From Brevibacillus dissolubilis (lineage in GTDB: Bacteria > Bacillota > Bacilli > Brevibacillales > Brevibacillaceae): a stretch of DNA of 64,000 bases. Of the stretch, positions 38,324 through 49,100 are shown piece after piece. The DNA lies in contig NZ_VCNA01000001.1 of assembly GCF_006170445.1 (NCBI RefSeq), positions 186,001 to 250,000 of the forward strand. The letters run 5' to 3'. The notes beneath the pieces are model-generated. The model was not told the origin of the DNA. It was given only the letters and a program-made list of their open reading frames with translations, and ran no database searches. The position numbers were made by a program, and so were the translations under genes. Every line of letters begins with the position of its first letter. Within the stretch, counting starts at the first letter, position 1.

Positions 38324-38388
38324 AACCCTCCTGTCTCGACTGGTCCATACCAAGACCAGAACATTCGTTTCAGGAGGGTTATTTTTTT
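38324..38388 (+). terminator. Terminator after the five-module NRPS
   Basis: AACCCTCCTG / CAGGAGGGTT close a loop that contains a second small stem (CTGGTC / GACCAG) and are followed by seven T. It separates the NRPS from the gas vesicle operon. The 150 bases from here to gvpA hold the gvp promoter region, in which I cannot pick confident boxes. Confidence 0.88.
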
Positions 38389-38535
38389 ATCCATCAAATA
38401 TGCCCTTCTTCGAGTGTCTAGTCCGAGTGGAACCATTTTACATACGATGAATCATGGCATCTTGGGAAACAGGTGAATACATTGTCAGAGAACTTCCCGG
38501 AGCCTCGAGACGCAACAGGGAAGGAGGAAACACCA

Positions 38536-38757
38536 ATGGCTATTCAAAAAAGCGTGGATTCATCCAGCTTGGCGGAAGTAATCGACCGTATCCTTGACAA
38601 AGGGGTGGTCATCGACATCTGGGCGCGCGTATCCTTGGTCGGGATTGAACTGCTCGGGGTCGATGCCCGCATCGTCATCGCAAGCGTCGATACATGGCTC
38701 AAGTACGCAGAGGCAGTTGGCCTGTTGAAGTCGGAAATGGAAGACACCGCTGTATAA
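38536..38757 (+). CDS. gvpA: Gas vesicle major structural protein GvpA
   Basis: A 73-residue shell protein that self-assembles into the ribbed gas vesicle wall. It shows the highly conserved core [40 protein letters not shown] and [12 protein letters not shown]. The ATG at 38536 follows AAGGAGG at 38521-38527; the longer frame from 38473 is not conserved. First gene of an eight-gene operon, followed by a hairpin. Confidence 0.97.
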   Translation: MAIQKSVDSSSLAEVIDRILDKGVVIDIWARVSLVGIELLGVDARIVIASVDTWLKYAEAVGLLKSEMEDTAV

Positions 38758-38772
38758 GCAAAAAGCCAAAAA

Positions 38773-38799
38773 AGCCAAGGCAGTCAAGCTGTCTTGGCT
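38773..38799 (+). other. Stem-loop between gvpA and gvpN
   Basis: AGCCAAGGCAG / CTGTCTTGGCT form an 11-pair stem (one G-U) with loop TCAAG. No T run follows, so it is not a standard terminator. Its place after the structural gene suggests it protects gvpA mRNA from 3' decay or partly blocks read-through, giving more GvpA than accessory proteins (inference). Confidence 0.6.
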
Positions 38800-38836
38800 C
38801 CCTGACGGTTGAGTGCAACAAGAGGAGGACACGAGA

Positions 38837-39742
38837 TTGGAACACACCGAGCATAGTCTGTTTGTGCAGACTCCCTTTTTTCAGGACATCGTCTCTCGTT
38901 CACTTCGTTTTCTCCGAGCTGGCTTCCCGATCCACTTGCTGGGCCCGTCTGGGGTAGGAAAAACGTGCCTGTCCCTCCATATCGCTCGGCAGTTGAACCG
39001 CCCGGTGACCGTCATCCGTGGTCATCACTCCTTATCCAACGAAGATTTGCTCGGCGGCTATCTCGGCTACTCCAAAAAGGAAGTGGTCGACAATTATATT
39101 CGCTCTGTATATAAAAAACACCAAGACATCAAGCCTGTATGGGTCAATGGACTGCTGATCGAAGCGGTCCAACACGGTCATACGTTGATTTTTGACGAGT
39201 TCACCCGCGCCAAGCCAGAGACGAACAATATCTTTTTGTCGGTGCTAGAGGAGAGAGTATTACCGCTCTACGGCTTGCAAAAAGAGAAGCAGATCAGCGT
39301 CCACCCTGACTTTTCCGTGATCTTTACCAGCAACCCGGAGGAATATGCAGGTGTCTACAAAAGTCAGGACGCGCTGATGGATCGTCTGATCACGATCAGT
39401 CTTGGCTACTGTGACATGGAGACGGAGGAGCAGATCATCCGCGATAAAACCGGGATCGACATCGATTCGGCTCATATGATTGCCCGCATCGTTTCATCGC
39501 TTCGGGCCGCTCTCACAGAGAAGCGGCATGCTCCGAGCTTGCGTGCGTCCCTGATGATCGCACAGACGGCCAAGGCGACCGAGACCCCGATTGATCCACG
39601 AGACCCGATTTTTCAGCAATTGTGTATCGATGTCCTTTGGCTTTCGGTGTACAAAGGATGTGGCGAGGAAGATCAGCACGCTGTCCAACGTTTGATTACA
39701 ATGGTATGCCATCAGGTGGGGGATGAATCAGAACATGTCTGA
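38837..39742 (+). CDS. gvpN: Gas vesicle AAA+ ATPase GvpN
   Basis: A 301-residue MoxR-type AAA+ protein needed for growth of full-size gas vesicles. Walker A is GPSGVGKTCLS, Walker B TLIFDEFTRA, sensor 1 FTSNPEEYAGV, and the MDRLITI stretch carries the Arg finger region. The start is probably the TTG at 38837, eight bases after AGGAGG (38823-38828); a GTG at 38813 lies before that ribosome site. The end overlaps gvpF by 20 bases. Confidence 0.95.
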   Translation: MEHTEHSLFVQTPFFQDIVSRSLRFLRAGFPIHLLGPSGVGKTCLSLHIARQLNRPVTVIRGHHSLSNEDLLGGYLGYSKKEVVDNYIRSVYKKHQDIKPVWVNGLLIEAVQHGHTLIFDEFTRAKPETNNIFLSVLEERVLPLYGLQKEKQISVHPDFSVIFTSNPEEYAGVYKSQDALMDRLITISLGYCDMETEEQIIRDKTGIDIDSAHMIARIVSSLRAALTEKRHAPSLRASLMIAQTAKATETPIDPRDPIFQQLCIDVLWLSVYKGCGEEDQHAVQRLITMVCHQVGDESEHV

Positions 39743-40493
39743 CAAACAAGCCGTGTACGTGTTTTGCGCGATCGAAGAGAGTCAGCCCAAGTCATTTGGC
39801 AACGTTACGATGGATGGAGCCTTGCGCGAGGTGTATGCCATTGTGCATCAAAATGTCGCCATGGTCGCATGCCAGGTGGATGGTCAGGTCGTGCCGAGCA
39901 AAGAAAACATGCTCGCTCATCAAGAGACGATCGGCAAGATCATGAACCAATACTGCGTGATTCCGATGAGTTTTGGCAACGTGTTTCACTCCGAAGCGGA
40001 TGCCTTCTATGTGCTCACTCATATCCATGACCAATTCGCCACATTGTTCCCGCAGCTGCATGGCAAAATCGAGGTCGGACTCAAGGTGGTGGCTCACAAA
40101 GACTGGCTTCAACAAGAAATTTCTCAAGATCCGCAGATTCAAGCGCTCAGACAACAAGTAAACGGCAAGTCGGAGGAAGCGTCTTATTACGACCGGATCA
40201 AGCTGGGCGACTATGCACAACAATTCGTCGAGTCATTACGCAGCCAGGCGGAGCAAGAAATCTATGATTCCCTGACGGCTTTATCTGAATCTGCCAAAAT
40301 GAACAACACTGTCGGCGAACGCATGCTCCTCAATGCCGCTTTTTTGATCGACAAACAAAACGAAGCGGCATTCGACGCGAAAGTAAATGAATGGTACGAA
40401 CATTACAAAGGCAAGGCCGATTTCAAATACACCGGCCCGTGGCCTGCCTACAATTTCGTCAACATCCGGTTGAGAATCGAGGAATCAGGATGA
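39723..40493 (+). CDS. gvpF: Gas vesicle protein GvpF
   Basis: A 256-residue GvpF/L-family protein, an accessory factor thought to bind GvpA and prevent its early aggregation. Family motifs: VYVFCAIEES at the start, YCVIPMSFGNVF in the middle and KYTGPWPAYNFVNIRL at the end. It starts inside the gvpN end and its stop overlaps the gvpG start. Confidence 0.93.
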   Translation: MNQNMSDKQAVYVFCAIEESQPKSFGNVTMDGALREVYAIVHQNVAMVACQVDGQVVPSKENMLAHQETIGKIMNQYCVIPMSFGNVFHSEADAFYVLTHIHDQFATLFPQLHGKIEVGLKVVAHKDWLQQEISQDPQIQALRQQVNGKSEEASYYDRIKLGDYAQQFVESLRSQAEQEIYDSLTALSESAKMNNTVGERMLLNAAFLIDKQNEAAFDAKVNEWYEHYKGKADFKYTGPWPAYNFVNIRLRIEESG

Positions 40494-40741
40494 TCCACAA
40501 GCTGGTCGCATGGCCAATTCGTGCGCTGATCTTATTGGGGGAAAAAGTAGAGGAAGAAGTGAACCGTGAGCTGTACGACATTCCGCATCTGCAACAACAA
40601 CTCATCTCCTTGCATATGATGTTCGAGATGGAAGAAATCGACGAAGAGACGTATCTGCGAAAAGAGACTGAGTTGCTTACCCGTTTTCAGATCGCCAAAC
40701 AGCGCGAATGGGAAGCGATGAGAGGAGACGAAGACGCCTAA
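40490..40741 (+). CDS. gvpG: Gas vesicle protein GvpG
   Basis: An 83-residue, mostly helical, charged protein (LVAWPIRALILLGEKVEEEVNRELYD is the region, with core PIRALILLGEKVEEEV). The ATG at 40490 overlaps the gvpF stop (ATGA). GvpG is an accessory assembly protein always found next to gvpF/L. Confidence 0.92.
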   Translation: MIHKLVAWPIRALILLGEKVEEEVNRELYDIPHLQQQLISLHMMFEMEEIDEETYLRKETELLTRFQIAKQREWEAMRGDEDA

Positions 40742-40751
40742 GGAGGAGTTC

Positions 40752-41567
40752 GTGTTGGCTCACTACATCTATGTGTATGGCTTGGTACCGGCAGAGGAGG
40801 TAGCCTGTGCACCTGTATCTGTTTTTGCCGGAATCGAGCCGCAGCAAGTGACCTATACCATCGAGGCGGCTGGGATTGTCGCATGCGTCTGTCGAGTGGA
40901 TGCGACTGATTTTTCCCCCGGGGAGATTGAGCGAAAGATGCACAATCCCTTATGGCTGGAGCAAAAAGCGCTTCACCACCATGATACGATTTCGTTGATT
41001 CATCAATCTTTTACTGTGATTCCGATGTCGTTTTGCACTCTGTTTTCCCAAGAGGAGGCTCTCACAGAGCTATTGCACGTACAGGCAGGCAAGCTGCATG
41101 AGAGATTTGCCTCGCTCAAAGGCATGCAAGAGTGGAACATCAAAGTCTATCACGACTCCAAAACGTGCGAATCTACGATCGAAACCAGCCATCCCGAGGT
41201 GCTGCGTTTACGTCAGGAAATCGACTCGATGCCTGTGGGGAAACAATTTCTGATGAAAAAACGTCTGGCCCAACTGATCAGTCAAGCGGCAGAGGATGAA
41301 AAAGAAAAAAGCCTGCAAGTGATCCACCAGAGATTGCAGGAGCATAGTCAGAAGGCCTTGATGCGTCAAAACTGGGGCAAAGAGCTCACAGGGCGATCCG
41401 ATGAGATGATCGCCAACTTCGATTATCTCGTCCCCAGTCATCAGGTGGCTGTATTTATAGAAGAAGTTGACCGACAGGCAGAGAGTCGAGGGAGGGGTCT
41501 GACCATCGAAGCAACCGGCCCGTGGCCTCCTTATCATTTTGCCACTTTACATAAGGAGGATTTATAG
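40752..41567 (+). CDS. gvpL: Gas vesicle protein GvpL
   Basis: A 271-residue second member of the GvpF/L family. It shares FTVIPMSFCTLF and the terminal TIEATGPWPPYHFA with gvpF but is otherwise distinct. GTG at 40752 and TTG at 40755 are both possible starts after AGGAGG at 40741-40746; the TTG has the better 8-base spacing. Acts with GvpF in vesicle assembly. Confidence 0.93.
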   Translation: MLAHYIYVYGLVPAEEVACAPVSVFAGIEPQQVTYTIEAAGIVACVCRVDATDFSPGEIERKMHNPLWLEQKALHHHDTISLIHQSFTVIPMSFCTLFSQEEALTELLHVQAGKLHERFASLKGMQEWNIKVYHDSKTCESTIETSHPEVLRLRQEIDSMPVGKQFLMKKRLAQLISQAAEDEKEKSLQVIHQRLQEHSQKALMRQNWGKELTGRSDEMIANFDYLVPSHQVAVFIEEVDRQAESRGRGLTIEATGPWPPYHFATLHKEDL

Positions 41568-41568
41568 C

Positions 41569-41805
41569 GTGGAGGCAAGATATCCTAGCAAGGAGCTTAC
41601 GCTAGTCGAGCTATTGGACGGTCTGATTGACAAAGGAGCCGTGTTGAGCGGAGAGCTGTTCATTTCGGTCGCTGGCATCGATCTTGTCTATGTCGATCTG
41701 AAGCTGTTGATCACCTCCGTTGAAACCATCGAGCGCAACCGCAAGAATCTGATCGACAACTCTTTAGATTGTGGGGTGATCCATCATGACACGGATCGAC
41801 ATTGA
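41569..41805 (+). CDS. gvpS: GvpA-like minor protein GvpS
   Basis: A 78-residue GvpA paralogue (LTLVELLDGLIDKGAVLSGEL, here LVELLDGLIDKGAVLSG, then FISVAGIDLVYVDLKLLITSV). The GTG at 41569 follows AAGGAGG at 41553-41559. Its place between gvpL and gvpK matches gvpS of Bacillus megaterium. Minor shell or nucleation role. Confidence 0.9.
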   Translation: MEARYPSKELTLVELLDGLIDKGAVLSGELFISVAGIDLVYVDLKLLITSVETIERNRKNLIDNSLDCGVIHHDTDRH

Positions 41806-42049
41806 CCCGGATGAAGTGGAGCACGGACTCGGGAAGCTGGTCTTGACCGTGATCGAGCTGTTGCGCCAACTCATGGAGCGCCAGGCGATGCGCCGCGTGG
41901 AGGGGGAGAGTCTGACTGACGAGGAGATGGAAAGTCTTGGTCTAGCCTTGATGAGATTGGAAGAAAAAATGGAGGAAATGAAAACGATCTTCGGCCTCGA
42001 ACACGAAGAACTTAACATCGATCTTGGGCCTATCGGCAAACTTTTGTAA
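41786..42049 (+). CDS. gvpK: Gas vesicle protein GvpK
   Basis: An 87-residue protein with the GvpK signature IDIDPDEVEHGLGKLVLT and LLRQLMERQAMRRVE. Essential accessory protein in other systems. It overlaps gvpS by 20 bases. Confidence 0.93.
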   Translation: MTRIDIDPDEVEHGLGKLVLTVIELLRQLMERQAMRRVEGESLTDEEMESLGLALMRLEEKMEEMKTIFGLEHEELNIDLGPIGKLL

Positions 42050-42073
42050 ATCGCACATGTGAGGGGAGTTCGT

Positions 42074-42442
42074 ATGGCGATCCAACATTCCAACCAGTCG
42101 AGCACGCTGATCGACGTACTGGATAAAATTCTCGACAAAGGGCTTGTCATCGCAGGCGACATCAAAATTTCGGTGGCCGATGTGGATCTCTTGAGCATCA
42201 AAATCCGCCTGCTAGTCGCTTCCGTGGACAAAGCCAAAGAGATCGGCTTGGACTGGTGGGAACGCGATCCGTATCTATCATCCAAAGCGACGACCCAGTC
42301 ACTGGAAAAAGAAAATGCAGCCTTGCTTGCGCGGATGAATCGGCTTGAGCAACGGCTTGAACAACAGCTTGAGGAAGCGGGCAGTGAGAATGTAAACAGA
42401 CGGTTTTTGTTGGAGGATGAGACGAGAGACAAGGATGTGTAG
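42074..42442 (+). CDS. gvpJ: GvpA-like minor protein GvpJ
   Basis: A 122-residue protein with an N-terminal GvpA-like domain (STLIDVLDKILDKGLVIAGD and ISVADVDLLSIKIRLLVASV) and a helical, coiled-coil-like charged tail. The ATG at 42074 follows GAGGGGAG; an in-frame GTG at 42059 is less likely. Last gene of the operon, which lacks the gvpP, Q, R, T and U genes of B. megaterium. Confidence 0.92.
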   Translation: MAIQHSNQSSTLIDVLDKILDKGLVIAGDIKISVADVDLLSIKIRLLVASVDKAKEIGLDWWERDPYLSSKATTQSLEKENAALLARMNRLEQRLEQQLEEAGSENVNRRFLLEDETRDKDV

Positions 42443-42503
42443 TGAGAAAGGGGAGTCATCGCATCACACGAAAATATCTGGAAGCGATTCCGTAATCCTG
42501 ATA

Positions 42504-42546
42504 AAAAAGCGTGTATATCCTGTTAGAGGGGTTTACACGCTTTCTT
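42504..42546 (+). terminator. Terminator of the gas vesicle operon
   Basis: AAAGCGTGTA / TACACGCTTT form a 10-base stem with an 18-base loop, followed by CTTGTGT; the T run is short but the A-rich 5' flank supports a terminator. It lies 60 bases after gvpJ. Confidence 0.7.
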
Positions 42547-42588
42547 GTGTGTAGGCTTCTTCGGGTTTCTGGGGAGAAAGGAGTTTAT

Positions 42589-42723
42589 ATGCAACTTGAT
42601 AAAATTGATTTTCAGATTCTCCAGTTACTAATCGAAAATTCACGCATTCAGTGGAAAGACTTAGGGGAACAGATTCATATTACGGGACGTAACCGTGAGT
42701 TATCCAGACGTACCCGAAACTGA
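42589..42723 (+). pseudogene. Truncated AsnC/Lrp-type regulator, HTH only
   Basis: The 44-residue frame starts at ATG 42589 after AAAGGAG. It reads like the N-terminal helix-turn-helix of Lrp/AsnC proteins (LDKIDFQILQLLIENSRIQW, then LGEQIHITGR) but breaks into RNRELSRRTRN and stops. Normal family members are about 150 residues with a C-terminal ligand domain, which is absent in all frames downstream. It is best seen as a decayed gene; a functional DNA-binding micro-protein is less likely. Confidence 0.6.
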
Positions 42724-43148
42724 TCAGGACGGCCTTGATGATTATCAGGCCGTTGCGATGTGAAACTCTTTCATTTCATAAATCTTCAGCATGAGAAAGA
42801 GCCGCTCGATTCGGCTCCTTCTCACTTTGCCTTCCACATTCCCTTTTTCATTCGAGTTTGATCCTCCATGAGCCATGTATCTGACAAGGCTTTTTTCATT
42901 TGCGGAAACCGTCTGCCCTTTTCGGTTGTCGAATTGTTCAGTTTATTTTGCCATTTGCACCCAATTGTGTGTATACTTAATTGAGTAGATCGCTCTTCCT
43001 AGCGCTTTCTAGCCTGTTCCAAGGTTAATAGGAAGGTTTTTCTTAGGAATTTTCTACTAAAAACTACAAGAAATTTATGTTGTTTAGTTTTGGGTACTAT
43101 TTATGTAAAATCATAGAGATTCCAACCTAATTAGGAAGGAGCTGAGTC
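42724..43148 (+). promoter_or_regulatory. Non-coding region with candidate promoter of the Tc toxin operon
   Basis: Hairpins ACGGCCTTGAT / ATCAGGCCGT (near 42730-42755) and GAGCC / GGCTC (near 42800) come first. A promoter-like pair TTGCCA (42948-42953) and TATACT (42972-42977) with 18-base spacing follows. The region becomes AT-rich towards the toxin start, where GGAAGGAG is the ribosome site. The leader would be about 165 bases. No gene seen. Confidence 0.5.
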
Positions 43149-46100
43149 ATGGAACGTAACCCCAAGCAAGTGGGACAAACAAGCCAACAACCTGACCTAA
43201 CTGTGGTAGAACCCTCACTCCCAAAAGGGGGAGGGGCCATTCGTAGCATCGGTGAAACATTCAAACCACAGTTGTTCACGGGAAGTGGCAATTACTCGAT
43301 CCCCATCTACGCCTCTCCATGCCGCAATGCAGAACCAACCGTGCAGCTCACCTATAGCTCGACGAGTGGAAACGGCCCATTTGGTATGGGTTTTTCGCTG
43401 TCACTCTCGCTGATCTCACGTAGGACGGATAAAGGCATCCCGCGTTACGAGAACACGGATCTATTCCTCTTAGACGATGAACAGCTTGTGGCTGTCCAGA
43501 CAGAAGTCATAGAGCAGGATGGCAGCGTCTGGAACATCACGAGGTACCGTCCGCGCGTCGAGGGAGCCTTTTCGTTTATCGCTTTTTATCAGAACGCGAC
43601 CTCCTCGTATTGGAAAGTGATCACTCGTGAACAAGTCACCTCCCTGTATGGACAAAGCGAAGAGACGCGAATCGCTGACCCGGATGATCCGACCCGTGTG
43701 TTTCAGTGGCTACTTGAAGAGACCTGTGATGCTAAGGGGAATAAAACCCTGTACCAGTATCAAGACGATCAGCCTCAGGTTGCTAGCCAACTCTCCATAA
43801 CTACCTCCGCACATACCCTCACCCGCACCTCCAACCGTTATCTTCACAGCATCGCCTACGGCAACTACTATGACGACCAACAGAATGAGAAATACGCGTT
43901 TGAAATCGTGTTCGACTATGGTGAATACCAACTGGGTGACACGACACTGGCACAACCTAACTGCAATCCGTATCAAACGACTGGGCAATGGCTGACACGA
44001 CTTGACCCGTTTTCTTCCTATCGAAGCGGGTTTGAGCTTCGGACATTACGCTTGTGCCGCAATATCTTGATGTTTCATCATATGGAACAGGAGCTGGGCG
44101 CCGAGCCTTGCTTGGTGAAAATCACACGCCTGGTCTATGAAGAAAGCGCTATCTTTTCGTTTATGAAGCAAGTGGAAGTGATTGGCTGTCGCCGGCAAGC
44201 AGATGGAAGCTATCAGACGAAGGCAATGCCACCGGTTCTGCTTGAATATTCGACCTTCGAGCCGAGCGAACAGACATTCCAGCCTCTCTTGGTCGATACG
44301 GCGGGGACCATTTCGGGTGTGCCTGAGCATGGGAAGTATCATTTTGTCGATCTGTATGGGGATGGCTTGGCGGGTTGTCTGTATAGTGATGGGGCGACGA
44401 CCTTGTACTGGCGACCTAGGGGCAATGGGCAGTTTGAAGATCCGCAGGCACCGTATGCGTTTCCAATTGAGCGCTCTATCGATCAGGTGACATACTCGCT
44501 GATGAGTCTTGCAGGCAACGGGAAGTTGGATTTGGTCGTGACCACGGCGATGCGAGGTGGTTTTTACGAGAGCCACTCTGATGGGACGTGGGACGGGTAT
44601 CAGAGCTTTACCTCCTATCCGAGCGAGGCGACCCATCATGAGCGAGAGTCGGTTGATATGGATGGCGATGGGCTAGCCGATCTATTGATGATGGAGGCAG
44701 GCTCGCTACGCTACTATCCGTCACAGAAAAAAGCGGGCTATGGCGCTTCTGTACAGACGGGGATCGCACAGGGGGGAGAAGACTCGTTCCCGACTGCGAC
44801 GGCTGACTATGCGGAAGAAGTGGTGACGTTTGCCGATGTAATGGGGGATGGACTGGCCCATCGTGTGCGCATTCGCAATGGAAGTGTGGAGTGCTGGCCG
44901 AACTTAGGATACGGGCGGTTTGGCGAACGTGTGCTACTCGGTCAGGCTCCGTGGTATGGCTCGGAGCTAAAAGCATCCCGACTGTATCTCGCTGATACGA
45001 ATGGCACGGGAACAGCTGACCTAATCTATGTTCACTTCGACCGAATGGAAATCTATCTCAATCAGAGCGGAAATGGCTTTAGCGAACCGATTGTGATCGG
45101 TTTACCTGAATGTTACACGGATCAAGATGTGATCTCGTTTGCCGATGTAGTGGGCAATGGCTCGTCCCAGTTTATTTTGACGAAAACAGATGGGGTCGTG
45201 CGTCATTATGCGCTTGATTTTAGCGGGGGTCAAAAAGCTTATCTGCTCGTTTCGGTGGATGATCAGATGGGCGGCTTTACCCGCGTTAGCTACAGCACAT
45301 CAGTTGCTTTTTCGCTGGCCGATCGACTGGCAGGGCGGGAGTGGCCGACGCGCGTTCCTTTTCCTGTGCATGTGGTAAAGAGCATCGAGACGCTTGATCG
45401 TATCGCGGGTTCTCGCGAGGTGGTTCGTTTTGCTTATCACGACGGCTATTACGATCATGAGGAACGGGAGTTCAAGGGTTTTGGGTTCGTGGAGCAGTGG
45501 GACACCGAGACGTTTGATACGTATGGACAGGTGGGGCTTACGACCGATGGCTTTGAGGTGATCGAGCCATCCTTGTATACGGCGCCACTCTATACCAAAA
45601 GCTGGTTCCAGACAGGTGCATGTAGTTCAGATGGAGCTTTGCTTGCACCACTTGCCCGCGACTTTTATCAAAAGGATGAACATATCTATCGCATGCCTGC
45701 GAGTCTAGTAGATGCAGCAATCGATTCGACCGATCAGGAGACCTTGCGTCAAGCATGCAGAAGCCTCGCAGGGACGTTGATTCGGGAGGAAGTGTATGGG
45801 CTAGACGATATGGAGGGGATTTCGGAGCATCCATATGAAGTGAAGATGGCGAATTTTCAGGTTCGTCTTGTACAAGCGGCGGGGGATCAGCCTGGCGTAT
45901 TTTTCACCCATGAGCGCGAGCAGATTCATTTTACCTATGAGCGCAATCCAGATGACCCGCGAGTGGAGCATCAGTTGGCATTAGAGGTAGACGAGTTCGC
46001 CCAAGTACTAAAGATGTGTCAGGTGTATTATCCACGCCGGGTGGGAAGTGACGTTGTGCCCGAGCAGATGACCCTGCTGGCTACGGCTGATACACATCGC

Positions 46101-49100
46101 TACATCCATGTGACAGATGGCTTCTGGGTGAACGGAATCAACTGCGAGCATGAAAAATTCGAGCTAAACGGCTTGGATCTCGCAGGTGTGACCTATTTCA
46201 CCTTTGAGCAAGCCAAAGCCCAAGTGGAGCAAGCCCTCGCGAATCTGATCGGACTAGAGCAAGCTTTTACACCCAATACCGAGCAATCTCGTCGTCTGGC
46301 GTGGGAACGACGCTATTTTTGGAATGACGCGCAAGATGCACCACTGCCACTCGGTCAGTTGACGGCGCAGGTCTTGTTGCATCATGAGGAAGAGGCAATC
46401 TTTTCGTCGGAGTGGATTACGAGTGTATTTGAGCAGAGAGTGACCGCCGATCTGCTTCAGTCCGATGGGGGCTACATCCTACGTGATGGTTACTGGTGGC
46501 ACTATAAGTCGGTACAGATGTATTTCACCGCAACCGATCTCCATTTTTACCTGCCGCGCTCTCTGGCAAATACGTACGCCCCGGCAGATTCCTATCTGTG
46601 TAGCAAAAGCGAGTACACCTACGATACATACAGCCTCGTTCCAACCACGACCACCCAATACCTGACCGATGATCTCGCCAACGTTTTGGTTGCAGAACTG
46701 GACTACCATGTGATGCAACCACGAAAAATCACCGACATCAACGGTACGATCACCGAAGTGCTGTTCGACCCGCTTGGTATCGTAGTAGCTACAACGATCT
46801 ACGGTACGCTTGATGGCAAGGAGCAGGGAGATCAACCGTTACCCTCGTACCAGCCCCGACCATCTAGCGTGCTGGAGGAAGTGCTGTCTGATCCACATGC
46901 CTACCTGCAACAAGCGACAACTTTTTACGCCTATGACTTATTCGCATGGATCAACCACAACCAGCCGACATGGATGATCGGTCTGACACGCGAGACCCAT
47001 GTCAGCGAACTATCCGAAGGCGAAACGAGCCGTCTGATGATCGCCATCACGTACTCAGATGGTCAGGGACGAGAAGTAGAGAAAAAGACACTCGCAGACC
47101 CAGGCCCGACGATCACAGGGGACATCGCCGCAAAGCGCTGGCTCGTCTCAGGCCGTACCGTCTATAACAACAAAGGTGGGGTCGCCAAACAATCCTTACC
47201 TTACTACTCCACAACCGCTACATACGAACAGCAGCAAGACGTGGAGAAGCTTTTGCCACCACCGACCATGACCCACTATGACGCGCTCATGCGTGTGCAA
47301 CGGGTCGACACGCCCAAGGGATTTTTCACCAAAATAGAGCGGACTGCATGGGAGGAACGCTATTACGACGAGAACGATACGGTCAAGGACTCGGCGTATT
47401 ACCAAAGCGTGATGGCCCATGTAACAGATGAACTGACACAAGAGCAGCAGGATGAAGTGGATGCGCTCGAAAAGGCTGCTGTGTTTTATGGTACGCCAGA
47501 GGTGACGATATTTGATACTGTGGGTCATCCGATCAGAAAGATTCAGCAGATGGTGAACCCAGCTCCCTCGACCGAACCGCTTTTCCGCAATCTCGTCACC
47601 TACAGCCAGGTCGATATCCTCGGTAACGTTCTAATGACCGTCGATCCGCGCCTGTACGAAAGCAATCGAGCGAACGGCACCAACTACGCCAACTTCCAAT
47701 ATACGTATGACATGCGAGGACGGGCTTTTAGAGCGGTCGGTGCCGACGCGGGCACGCGGCTCACCCTGCTCAACATCAATGATCACCCCGTCCATTCGTG
47801 GGACGCGAGAGGTTTTCATGTCGCGACCAGCTATGACCGCCTCCAACGCCCGATCAGCGTGCATGTGGATGGCGACGATGGCCATGGACTTGTGCTCAAC
47901 CAGACCGTCGAGCAGATCATCTATGGGGAGCATTACGGCAGCACCCCAAGCGACTCCCAAGCGAAAAATATGCGTGGCCAAATCTACCAACACTACGACC
48001 AAGCAGGGTTGATCCAATACGACAGCTACGGACTCCAAGGTAGTGCGCTCCAATCCTTCCGCCAACTGCGTCTCGATTACAAGACCGAAGCGAACTGGGA
48101 TGTGGATCATCCACCAACCGACTTACTCGACAGCGAGACATTCCCTACACGTTACACCTATGATGCACTCGGACGGGTGAAGAACGAGACCACCCCTGAT
48201 TCCGTCACGATCACCCCGCGTTACAACCAGAGCGGCCTTTTCCAAAGCATAGCAATGACGACTGCCCAAAATACCCAGCAACCTTACGTGTTAGATACCC
48301 AATACAACGCCAACGGGCAGGTTCTCGCTATCTCGTACGGCAATGGAGTCACCACTACCTACACCTACGAGGAGACGACCCACCACCTCATGCAGACCCG
48401 CTCCACAGGCAAAACGATTTTGCAAGACATCTCCTACTGCTACGACCCCGTAGGTAATATCACAAGGTTGCGAGATGCCACTTATCAGACCGTCTTCTGT
48501 AACCAACAGATCGTAGAGCCACTCAGTGACTATACGTATGACGCGCTCTATCGACTGATCGCAGGAACTGGGCGACAACACCCCGGCGTCCAAGGCAACA
48601 CCTATCAGAACGGATTCAAACAAAGCATCTTCATGCCGTTCTGCCACCCCAATGACACGGAAAAACTGGAAAACTACCGTGAACTCTACACCTACGACGA
48701 TGGCGGCAATCTCACATCGATCAAGCATTACGCCACATCCGCCTCATGGACGAGAGCGATGCAGATCAGCCCAGATTCCAATCGGACCACCTCGATCACG
48801 CTAGGCAGTGGCACCGATACCACCCAGACCACCACCTACGATGCCGGCGGCAATCTCAGCCAACTCGACAACCTACGCAACCTCAACTGGAACTATCGCA
48901 ACAACATCGCCCGCGCCGATGTGATCGTCCGCGAAGATGGTAGCTCGGACAGTAGCTTTTTTGTCTATGATCACACAGGGCAGCGCATCCGCAAAGTCAC
49001 CGAACGCAAGATCAGTGACACCATCACCGAGATCACCGAGAAACTCTACCTCGGCAACCTCGAATGGAAACGGGTTAAGCGTGTCACAGCCAACCTCACT

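Noticed and set aside
38813-39742. GTG at 38813 as gvpN start
   Set aside because: It lies upstream of the only good ribosome site (AGGAGG at 38823-38828); the TTG at 38837 is correctly spaced.
42059-42073. GTG at 42059 as gvpJ start
   Set aside because: The ATG at 42074 follows GAGGGGAG at good spacing and matches the usual GvpJ start.
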